Shown: positions 1-10,700 of the stretch, in pieces
How positions within the stretch are numbered: position 1 is the stretch's first letter
Layout of the letters: each line of letters starts with the position of its first letter
Assembly: GCA_965197415.1 (NCBI GenBank)
Contig: OZ240207.1
Location: forward strand, 1,798,001-1,862,000
DNA length: 64,000 bases
DNA from: DAOUJI01 sp965197415
Lineage (GTDB): Bacteria > Chloroflexota > Dehalococcoidia > Lucifugimonadales > JAGWBF01
Reading direction: 5' to 3'
The notes under the pieces: generated by a model
Told to the model about the DNA's origin: nothing
The model's input: only the letters and a program-made list of their open reading frames with translations
Database searches by the model: none
Program-made: the position numbers and the translations under genes

Positions 1-1286
1 CGGTCCGCCATGACCAGGGGCAGGTCGGGTCCGATCTCGATGGCGAGGTTGTTCCTGCCCCCTGAGCTGATGAAGGCGCTCCTTGCCCGGTCCACCAGCG
101 CAGCCACCTCAGCAGGTTCCGGGGCGACCGGCAGCGTGCCCGTCTCGATGCGGGCCACGTCCAGCAGGTTGGCCACCAGTTCGTGCATGTGGTCGGCCTG
201 CTCCTCGATGATGCGGAAGAACTGCCGCACCACTGCGGGGTCCATGTCGGTGGACGAACCCAGCACCGTTGCCGCAGAGCCCTTGATGGAGGTCAGCGGC
301 CCCCGCAGCTCGTGGCTCACCATCCCCAGGAACTCGGCGCGCAGCCGCTCAAGCTCCTCCAGGGCCGTCATGTCCTGGAGGGTGACGACCACCGACTCCA
401 GCTCGCCTTCCTCGGAGCGGATGGGCGTGGCATTGATGATGGTGGTGACGCTCCGCCCGTCGGGTACCTGCATCACGATCTCCTCGGCCCGCACCGTCTC
501 CCCCGTGCTCAGCGCCTGCGCTATCGGGAACTCTTGCAGTGAAATCTCCCGCCCGTCGGCTCGCCGGTAGGTCAGCGTCTGAAGCAGCTCCTCCGCCGAC
601 TGGTCCGGGTTGCGCAGGCCGTCGACGATCCTCCTCCCCTCCCGGTTGAGCGACGAAGGGGCTCCGGTCTTCGCATCGAAGACCACCACGCCCACGGGGC
701 AGGTGTTGACGAGGGTCTCCAGGTCGGCCCTGGCCCGCTGCTCCTCCCTGTGCCTGCGGGCGTTGGTAATGGCCATCGCAGCCTGGGACGCGAACATCAG
801 CAGCGTGTCCTCGTCCTCCTGGGTGAACTCAAAGCCCCCCTCCTTGTCCGATAGATAGAGGTTGCCGATGTGTCGCCCCCTGTGACGGATGGGCGCGCCC
901 AGGAAGCCCTGCACCGGCCCCAGGGGAGGGCCGATCTCCGGCAGACCCAGCGCCGTCGTGTGGGCGGAGAAGTCGGAGACCCTGAGCGGTTCGGGAAGGC
1001 TGCTCAGGTGGGCGAAGAACTCCGGTCCCCCCGGCAGGTCCACGAATCTCTGGTGGTCTTCGGGGGCCATCCCGGAGGTGATGAAGGCTTGCAGAACGCC
1101 GTCCTCGTCGAGGGCGGTAAGGCCGCTGATCCTCGCGCCGGTGAGGGAGCGAGCTGCGTCCACCACCTCTTGCAGGACGGTATCGAGGTCCAGGTCCTCG
1201 GTGATGCGGACGCCCGCCTCACTCAGTCCGGAGAGGCGGTTCCGCAGGGTTTCAATCTCCCGTTTCAGGCCGTCTGCTGGCTCCAA
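1..1286 (-). CDS. Sensor histidine kinase (GAF-PAS-HisKA-HATPase), 3' part outside window
   Basis: Translating the minus strand from a TTG at 1286 gives one open frame to the window edge. The TTG follows a GAGGTGG ribosome site by four bases. In order it shows a short coiled-coil start, a GAF-like sensor domain, a PAS-like domain (ending in VVVTLQDMTALEELERLRAEF), and the histidine kinase dimerisation helix with the H-box SHELRGPLTSIKG (phospho-acceptor His codon at 312-314). The ATP-binding domain begins before the end (IEIGPDLPLVMADR). It should autophosphorylate on His and pass phosphate to a response regulator that is not in the window. No transmembrane segment is visible, so a cytoplasmic sensor is likely. 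The signal is unknown. It is transcribed away from the giant gene at 1755. Confidence 0.88.
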   Translation of the reverse strand, partial: MEPADGLKREIETLRNRLSGLSEAGVRITEDLDLDTVLQEVVDAARSLTGARISGLTALDEDGVLQAFITSGMAPEDHQRFVDLPGGPEFFAHLSSLPEPLRVSDFSAHTTALGLPEIGPPLGPVQGFLGAPIRHRGRHIGNLYLSDKEGGFEFTQEDEDTLLMFASQAAMAITNARRHREEQRARADLETLVNTCPVGVVVFDAKTGAPSSLNREGRRIVDGLRNPDQSAEELLQTLTYRRADGREISLQEFPIAQALSTGETVRAEEIVMQVPDGRSVTTIINATPIRSEEGELESVVVTLQDMTALEELERLRAEFLGMVSHELRGPLTSIKGSAATVLGSSTDMDPAVVRQFFRIIEEQADHMHELVANLLDVARIETGTLPVAPEPAEVAALVDRARSAFISSGGRNNLAIEIGPDLPLVMAD

Positions 1287-1344
1287 TGCGCCACCTCGCT
1301 TGTGCTGCTGAAGACCCCATACTCCCACCCTCATTGACCGGCTG

Positions 1345-1508
1345 GAATGGGGACAACTGGGGCAATTATAGCATTTTGGTCGAAAGTTGATAAGACATTA
1401 CGGAAAACACGTCGAAAGTTGATAGCGAGTTGATACGCGTGCGGTATAGTGGGGAGTGACTTTGCCCGATTGAGGGAGATATTCACTTGGCGTTCGAATG
1501 GGGACAAC
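1345..1508. repeat. 13-bp direct repeat pair flanking the divergent promoter region
   Basis: The 13-mer GAATGGGGACAAC is at 1345-1357 and again, identical and in the same orientation, at 1496-1508. It brackets the spacer between the divergent kinase and giant-protein genes. Either operators or the footprint of a small insertion would fit. No terminal inverted repeats are seen. Confidence 0.6.
1379..1435. promoter_or_regulatory. Iteron-like direct repeats in divergent spacer
   Basis: GTCGAAAGTTGATA occurs perfectly at 1379-1392 and 1411-1424 (32-bp spacing, about three helical turns). A shorter third copy, AGTTGATA, is at 1428-1435. This A+T-richer stretch sits between divergent genes, so it may be a binding array for a regulator of one or both. 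Confidence 0.5.
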
Positions 1509-1754
1509 CTACGCTTGAGACGCCGCGCTCACTGGCTGCGAAGGCCGCAGTGACGACCGTGGCCGAGGTGTCCTCCGCCCACGACGTTTTCGCACAAGTG
1601 CCCCCCCCCCCCGATTTTCATCACCCGCCCGTAGCCGGGCCGCTCTACTCCCTTTCAACCCCGCTCTACACCGCTGCGCCGCCGCACGCGCGCAACTCCC
1701 GTGGGCTGTCCGCCCGTCTTCCGGACAGCAAAGAACCCTGAGACGAAAGGGAGC
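1509..1754 (+). other. Leader region of the giant gene with a 12-C tract
   Basis: No convincing gene is present; a short open frame from 1487 lacks any recognisable domain. The notable element is a run of 12 cytosines at 1601-1612, about 145 bp before the ATG of the surface protein. Such tracts slip during replication. Here it lies in a probable leader or promoter region rather than in the reading frame. Confidence 0.5.
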
Positions 1755-4700
1755 ATGAACGCCCGTCCTGCTAACCGACGACTGATCTCGCGAGCCGCGC
1801 TAGTCCTGCTGGCTCTTGTGGCGCTTGCCATCCTCTTCGGCGGCGCTCCGACCGCATCTGCTGACGACCCGCCGCAGGTTCCCAGCGCCGATCCGCCGGA
1901 GGCTCCCCACCGCCTACGGGTCTCTCCCGGCGGGAGCGGGGAGTTGGCTGCCTCCTGGAGAGCGCCCCATGACGACGGCGGTTCGCCAATCATCGGGTAC
2001 AAGGTGCAGTGGAAGTCCGGTTCCGAGCACTATGACGACTCGGCCTCATCGACCCGTCAGGCGGTGATTACGGACCCTAACCGACTTGGGCACACCATCA
2101 GGGGCCTGAGTAACGGAACAGAGTACACCGTGCGGGTCATCGCCACCAACAGCGTTGGCGACGGCCCACCGTCCCTTGAGGAATCGGCCACGACGCATCC
2201 GGAGCCCGGAGATGAACCGGACGGCTCAAGGGGAGGCTACGGCGGGGACGGGGTTTACACCTGGCGGGACGGCGACAGGGTGATGAGGGTACGGCTTGAG
2301 CCGGATGAAGACCCGCAGAGGTACGGCGGCGGCGAAGGCGAACCGGTCTTTCGCTCAGATTCGGGCGGCGGCGTGATGACCCTCCCCGGCGGCGTACTTC
2401 TGGTGTTGGACCCCTCATGGACCGGCTCGGAAGTAAAGCGATTCTTTTCCGGCAACGGGATCAAGGCCAGCAGGGTTACCGAGTTGGGCTTTGCAGAGAA
2501 CGCCTACTTCGTCGAAACCGAGCCGGGATTCCCGTCCCTCCAGTTGGCAAACACCCTGGCCGGCGAGGAGGGGGTCGTCATATCGAGTCCCAACTGGACG
2601 ACTGAGGTAACCACTGACGATGGGGATGAAAATGAGGACCCGGTGGAGGATCCCGGCGACACCATCGGGACAGCCATCGACCTGACGCTGGATACCAAAG
2701 TAAACGCTACCATCTCATCCTACGAAGACCTGGACTACTACAGGTTTCAACTCGTTGAGTCTACGGTGATCTGGATACATGCCAGCCTCTCTTCGTTCAC
2801 GGTGCTTGACACCGATGGCGAGGAGGTGCTGCCAGAGGGGAACGACGGAGGCTTTCGCCGCGGAAAAAGTATTAGAAGATTGGGCGCGGGAGTCTACTAC
2901 CTCAAGTTCTCCCATCGGACGTCGTGCTCTACAGAAGATATCAATTGCTTGGGGCCATACTATGTTCAGGTCAATGCCATTTCGGACCAAGGCGACACAA
3001 TCGAGTCGGCGACGCTCCTCAATGTGTCGCCCGGCTACGACATAGCCGATTCGTGGAACCCCGCCTACTCCACGGTTGGAGACTTGCCTTCCGAATCAGA
3101 CGTGGACTTCTTCAAGGTGGAACTGGATGCCGCCACCGAAGTGGTGATCCGGGTTGATGCCCAGTTAGTACTTGATTGGTTTGGGTTCCATAACACGGTT
3201 AGTCTCGCCGTATTTGACAAGGACGGCAACCCGCTCCATCCACCAGGTGTGGGGATGTCCTGGAATGGGGATCGTTCATACAGCCTGAACGCGGGCACTT
3301 ACTACTTCCGCCTAGCTCGACTTATCCAAGACTGGACATCCGACAAAATGTGGTACTACCACGTCTGGTTCTACGAGAACCTGGAATACACGAAGTTCAT
3401 CGAGGATTGCACCGGCATCGAGACCCCTTTCGGAGACCCACTCTCAGGTTGCCAGACCCATCTGGGAAGCTCGGAGACCGGGGACCTGGGCATCAACGTT
3501 CAGGATGTATGGGAGACAAACAAGGGGGAGGGGATCTACGTCGCCGTAGTCGACAGGGAAGTCGACTACGACCACGAAGACTTGCGCGACAACATAAACC
3601 GGACCCTCAGCCATGACTACATCGAGGAGGACCAGCTAGTCTTACGACTAACCGGCCATGGCACATCCGTGGCGGGCCTCATCGCGGCGAGGGACAACGA
3701 ACTGGGAGTACGCGGCGTTGCGCCCAGAGCGACGATTGTCGGCTACAACTATCTGGAAAATGGAACCCTGCTTAACAGAGCTGATGCCCTGACGCGAAAT
3801 ATGGACTTGGTGGCCGTATCCAACGCCAGCTTTGGTAAGACAGGCACGGGGCATCCCAGGCCCGTCTCCCAGACCTATACCATGGCCCTGGAGACCGGGG
3901 TTAGTCAAGGATTCGGCGGCAAGGGAACATTTTACGTTCACTCCGCAGGCAATTCCCACTCGTACACCAGCCACGTGAACCTCAGAGAGCAAAAGAACTT
4001 CTACGCGGTGACTACGGTCTGCTCCGTGGAATCGGACGGGACAAGAGCCGATTACTCGGAGACGGGATATGCCCTCTGGGTGTGTGCTCCCATAGCGAAG
4101 GTTACCACCGAAAACTGGAACAGATATAGCGATGATTTCGGCGGCACCTCCTCGGCCGCTCCCCTTGTGTCCGGCGTGGCCGCGCTCATACGGAGCGCTC
4201 ATCCAAGTCTCACCTGGCGGGATGTGAAGCTCATACTAGCGGCGTCGGCGCAGCACAACGACCCGGACAACGCTAGTCGGAGAGAGGGTGCACTAGAGTA
4301 CAACTCCGTGACCGAGCGGTATTTCTACAACCCCGAGTACGGCTTTGGCGTGATTGACGCCGAGGCTGCCCTGGACTTGGCGGAATCCTGGACAAACCTT
4401 CCGCCCATGAAGTCGACCGGCGCCGACTCCGGCGAGATCGACCTTACCATCCCAGACCTAACGGAGGACGGGGATTCCACCACGGTAACCAGGGAATTGT
4501 TTCTCAACTCTGACGTGGGCTTCACGGAGTTCGTGGAGGTCACCATCGACTTCCACCACCCGGCCTTCAGGGACCTGGATATAGAAATCGAGTCGCCAAG
4601 CGGAACCTTTTCCAAGCTGACCGTGCCAAGCGAGAAGAACGGCCTCCGCAGGTCTGAACTGTATAGCACGTTTCGCTTCGGGTCGGCAGCCCACCTGGGA

Positions 4701-7700
4701 GAAGACCCATCGGGCGTATGGACGCTGCGAGTGACCGACCACTTCGAGGAATTGGAGATAACGAGCCGGCCTGCGGGGTGGAGCCTCGGCAAGATCAAGG
4801 GATGGAGCATCAAGGTCTATGGGCACGGGCTGGGAGTTGCCCCCCCAAGCATCCTGATATTGCCCCAGGACCAAGACTGGCACGACGTGCCCGAGTCAGC
4901 CGCACCCAGCTCCCCGCAAGACTTGGTGGTCATCCCAGGGGATGGACGGCTCACTGTCAAATGGCTGCCTTCGGACGAGGAAGACAGCCCCCCGGTCACG
5001 GCCTACAAGGTTCAGTGGAAGCGGGGCGCGCAGGGATGGGACACCCCCGGTGATGTGTTCGAGGGGACGGTTACTCACCTGGCCAACCTAGTGACCGGTG
5101 GAGGCGAGTACGCAGTCCAGGTTCCGGCGTTGACCAACGGTGTTGCATACACAGTGCGGGTGATTGCAGTCACCAGCACCGGCGACAGCCGGCTCGGAGA
5201 AATCAGGCGGGTGATACCGGGAATCCCAGGGGTTGCCGCAATATTGCAGGAACTCTGCGACCGCACTGAGCAGGTGCGGGATGCGGTCATGGCCAGGAAG
5301 TCGTACATCGGCGACTGCTCGATAGTTACCAACCTCCATTTGGAGACTGTGAGGGGCCTTGATTTGGAGGATTCGGGGATTGAGGCGCTGCTGGCCGAAG
5401 ACTTCCGGGGACTCTCCAACCTGGAATGGCTGGCCTTATCCGCCAACGACCTGAGCGAGTTGCCGGAGGGTGTGTTCGACGATCTCTCCAGCCTGGAACG
5501 GCTGACCTTGAGCTCCAACGACCTGAGCGCCCTGCCGGAGGGTGTATTCAACGATCTCTCCAGCTTGGAAATCCTGACCTTGTACAGCAACGACCTGAGC
5601 GCCTTGCCGGAGGGTGTGTTCGACGACCTCACCAACCTGGAACGGCTGGACTTGTCCGGCAATGACTTCAGCGCCTTGCCGGAGGGTGTGTTCGACGACC
5701 TCACCAACCTGAAACAGTTGTCATTGTCCGGCAACGACCTGAGCGAGTGGCCGGAGAGTGTGTTCAACGATCTCTCCAGCCTGGAATGGCTGAGCTTGCA
5801 CGGCAACGACCTGAGCGAGTTGCCGGAAGGCGCGCTCGACGGCCTCACCAACATGGAACGTCTGTTTTTGTACCAGAACGCTCTGAGCAAGTTGCCGGAG
5901 GGTGTATTCGACAAGCTCTCCAATCTACGTGTTCTGTATCTATGGGGGAACGACCTGAGCGCCCTGCCGGAGGGTGTGTTCGACGATCTTACCAACCTGG
6001 AATCGCTGGCATTGGGCGCCAACGACCTGAGCGCCCTGCCGGAGGGTGTGTTTGACGACCTCTCCAGCCTGGAATTGCTGACCTTGGCCCGCAACGGCCT
6101 GAGCGCCCTGCCGGAGGGTGTGTTCGACGACCTCTCCAGCCTGGAATCGCTGACCTTGGACGGCAACGACCTGAGCGCCCTGCCGGAGGGTGTGTTCGAC
6201 GATCTTACCAACCTGGAATCGCTGGCATTGGGCGCCAACGACCTGAGCGGGTTGCCGGACGACCTATTTGATGGCCTGTCCGGCATACGACAGTTGGAGT
6301 TGCACGATAACCCTGGAGCCCCCTTTACCTTCACAGCAGAACTGTCGCAGGTTGCCGCCGTGGCCGTGGTGATCGAACTCGCCCAGGCAGTGCCGTTTGA
6401 TATGGTGGTTACCCTATCAGCCCAAGGCGGCTTACTGTCCACAAGCACCGTTACTGTTGACGCGGGCACTTCCCGTAGCGAACAAATCAGGGTCACCCCG
6501 GATGACGAAGGACCGGTTACGCTCACGCTAGTATCCGCTGCCTTCCAGTCCTCCGCTCCTGCCGGCGGACTTAATTTCCAATTCGAAGGGATTGAAGCCG
6601 TCCTGGGCCAGCCATTGACTCTGCGGGACGCAAAAGGCGACAACACACCGGCCACGGGCCTGCCCACCATTGTTGGAACAACCCGGATGGGCGAGACGCT
6701 AACGGCGCATACCTCGGGCATTCACGATGCAGACGGGTTGACCGGGGCGACCTTCAGCTACCAGTGGATTGTCAACGATACGAACGCGGACACGGAGATT
6801 CAAGGCGCGACCGCATCCAGCTACACCCTGGTCTCCGCCGACGAGAGGAAGATGATCAAGGTCACGGTGACCTTCATCGACAACGGCTTTAACGAGGAGT
6901 CGCTGACCAGCGAGCCGACGGCTACGGTATCCCCCCCGAAGTACACCAAAGTTCCAGATACGCCGGACACCCCCACCGGCACGGCGGTCTTTATCGGCGG
7001 CGTGGACCTGGAGTGGAACGAGGTGCCGGAGGCGGAGTCCTATGAGGTCCAGTCGTTCCGTAACGGCCAGTGGATTGACCTGCCGGGAGACGGCGTTGAG
7101 ATCGCCTTCTACGGCGCCGGGGCTATCATCAGCCAACTGAATCACGAGGGTGCGTCGTATTGGTTCCGGGTGCGGGCCGGAAACCCGCTCGGTTACTCGG
7201 AATGGTCCGACTATCACTGGATGGAACCCACCTACACCCACGATTCAGGTAAGCAGGTCCGGCCCGGCAACGTCTCTCCGACAGGTGTGCCCACAATCGT
7301 CGGGACTGCTCACGTGGGAGAGACCTTGACGGCATCCGCTTCGGCTATCGAGGACGCGAACGGCCTGGGACGGGTGAAGTTCAGCTACCAGTGGGTCTCC
7401 TACAACGGGACTACAGACACAGACATCCGGCGAGCGACAGACGCCGCCTACACCCTGACAACCGCAGACCAGGGTAAGACCATCAAGGTACGGGTGTCTT
7501 TCACCGACAGGGGCGGCTACGCAGAGTCGCTCACCAGCGCCGAGTCTCAGGCGGTGACCAACAACGACTCGGCGTCCAACACCCCCGCAACCGGCCTTCC
7601 CACCATCAGCGGAACGGCGCAGGTGGGCAAGACGTTGACCGCGGACACCTCCGGTATCGACGACGCTGACGGCCTGGACAACGTGGCTTTCAGCTTCCAG

Positions 7701-10700
7701 TGGCTTGCCGACGACGTGGACATCACGGGCGCAACGAGCGACACCTACACCCTGGTCGAAGCCGACTTTGACAAGGCCGTCAAGGTGCGGGTGATCTTCA
7801 ACGACGACGACGCTAACGAGGAGACGCTGACCAGCGAACCGACAGCGGCGGTTGCGGCCAAGCCCAACAGTCCGGCCACCGGAGCGCCGACCATCAGCGG
7901 CACGGTACGGGTGGGCGAGATCCTGACCGCGCACACGTCGGACATCGCCGACCCCGATGGCTTGAACAACGTGGAATACAACTTCAATTGGGGCGCCGGG
8001 GACTATCTTCGGGTCATGGGCGATTACAACACTTACAGGGTTCAGGCCCGCGATGTGGGGTTGACTATCAAGGTGTGGGTGGGCTTCACGGACGAAGAGG
8101 GCAACTTAGAGATACTTACCAGCGCAGACACCGTGGCAGTCGTGGCAACGACGCCGGCTGCGCCGCAACATCTCAACGTCTCCCACCACGGTACCGGGGC
8201 GCTGGACCTGTCATGGGAAGCGCCCATTGCGGACTGGATGGGCGAGATTGACGGAAAGGGAACACACGGAGACGGCGGCTCACCCATCACCGGGTACAAA
8301 GTCCAGTGGAAGTCAGGCTCCGAGGACTACGACGGAAGCGCCGGTTCAACCCGGCAGGCGGAGATCACCGACCCGGCAAGCCGGACCCACACCATCACCG
8401 GACTGACCGACGGCGTGGAGTACGCGGTCAGGGTCATCGCCGTCAACGACATCGGCGACGGCCCGCCGTCGGACGAGGCGACGGGAACGCCCAGGGAGAC
8501 CACCCCGCCGGAGCTTGCTACGGCAACGGTGGATGGGCCGACACTAACCCTGACCTACGACGAGGACCTGGACGAGAACTCAGAACCTTCGTCAGACGCC
8601 TTCTCGGTAGCCGTCGGCGGCACGGGCCGGGCGGTTGACGGCGTGTCGGTGTCCGGCAGTTCGGTGATACTGACTCTGGGGTCGGCGGTGGCGTCCGGGG
8701 CGACGGTGACGGTGACGGTGAGCTACGCTGTGCCGACGGATGCCGCCGCTCCCCGAATCCAGGACGAGGCGGGCAATCCTGCCGCGTCCTTCAGCGACCA
8801 GGACGTGGAGAACAACACTCCCCCGCCAGCCAACACTCCGGCCACGGGAGCGCCGACCATCAGCGGGACGGCCCAGGTGGGCGAGACGCTGACGGTTGAC
8901 ACCTCCGGCATCGACGACGAAGACGGGTTGGCCAACGTATCGTTCAGCTACCAGTGGCTTGCCGACGACACGGAGATCGCGGGCGCAACGGACCCCACCT
9001 ACACCCTGGTAGATGCCGACGCTGGCCTGACCATCAAGGTCAAGGTGTCGTTCTTTGACGACAAGAACAACCCGGAGACGCTGACCAGCGCGGCGACGGC
9101 TGCGGTGGACCCGGACCCGGGTCCGATCACTGGATTCACCGTGGTGGACACCTCCGACCAGTCGGTCGAAGGCGCCCTGGCTGACGGCGGCACCCTGGCT
9201 CTCGACGACCCGGACGGCGGCAGCTTCGGTATCCGGGCCGACCTGGAGTCCGGCGCGACCATCGGCAGCATGCGTCTGCAACTCACCGGGGAAAAGACCC
9301 ATGACCAGACGGAAAACATCGCGCCGTACTCGTTGTACGGTGACAGTGGCGGCAACCTGAGCGGCGAGTCGCTGCCCGTTGGCGAGTACACCCTGACGGC
9401 GACCGCCTACTCCGAGGCGCGCCTGGGCGGTAACGTCCTGGGAGCCCTGAAGGTTTCGTTCACGGTGACCGGACCCGCAACACAGCAGACCAACACTCCA
9501 GCCACCGGCCTTCCCACCATCAGCGGAACGGCGCAGGTGGGGAAGACGCTGACGGCATCCGCCTCAGACATTGACGACGCAGACGGCATCGGCAACGCCA
9601 CCTTCTCCTACCAGTGGATTGCCGGAACCACCGACATCCCCGGGGCAACGGGGTCCACCTACGCGCCGTTAGTGGCCGACCTGGGCAAGACTATCAAGGT
9701 CCGGGTCAGCTTCGACGACGACCAAAACAACTTCGAATCCCTGACCAGCGCGGCGACGGCAGCGGTTGCGGCGAAGCCCAACACTCCCGCCACCGGAGCA
9801 CCCACCATCAGCGGCACGGCCCGAGTGGGCGAGACGTTGAGGGCGGACATCTCCGGCATAGCCGATGTGGACGGGATGAGCGGGGCGGTGTTCAGCTACC
9901 AGTGGCTCGCCAACGAAGTGAACATCGACACGGACATCGCGGGCGCAACGGACCCCACCTACACCCTGGTGGCCGACGACCTGGGCAAGACCATCAAGGT
10001 CCGGGTGTCCTTCATGGACGGGGCCAGCAATGTAGAGACGCTGACCAGCGAGGCCACCGCTACCGTAGTCACGCCGCTGACGGCCGAGTTCCAGGACGCG
10101 CCGGTCGACCACCCGGGAACGGGCGTTTTCACTTTCGTCATCGCCTTCAGCGAGCCCATCTCCATCAGCTACGCCACATTGCGGGACGACTCCCTGGAAG
10201 TTACCAACGGCTCGGCTACCAAGGCCAAGCGGGAGAATGGTCAGAGCGACCTGTGGGAGATAACGGTCGAGCCGGACTCAGACGCCGACGTGACCGTCGT
10301 CCTGCCTATCACCGAGGACTGCACGGCACAAGATGCCGTTTGCACCAGGGACGGCACGAAACTCTCCAACCGGTCTGAGCTGACCGTTCCGGGTCCGGCT
10401 GCTGCCAACTCTCCGGCCACGGGGGCGCCCAGCATCAGTGGAACAGCGCAGGTGGGCGAGACGCTGACTGTGGACACGTCGGGCATTGACGACGCCGACG
10501 GGATGAGCGGTGCGGTGTTCAGCTACCAGTGGCTCGCCAACGGCGTAGATATCGCAGGCGCAACAAGCGACACCTACACCCCGGTTGCCGACGACGTTGG
10601 CAAGGCCGTCAAGGTGCGGGTGATCTTCAACGACGACGACAATAACGAGGAGACGCTGACCAGCCCAGCGACGGCGGCGGTTGCAGCCGAAACAGCGGCG

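Noticed and set aside
1491..1508. Left attachment site matching the tRNA T loop (GTTCGAATGGGG)
   Set aside because: Only GTTCGAAT matches tRNA-Ala and the flanking acceptor sequence is absent, so the similarity is too short to call att.
1487..1741. 84-residue gene before the giant gene
   Set aside because: It spans the poly-C tract, has no domain and overlaps the giant gene's leader; coding status is not supported.
5075..6721. 548-codon Ser/Arg-rich minus-strand frame
   Set aside because: Mirror image of the LRR-encoding repeats; no independent start signal.
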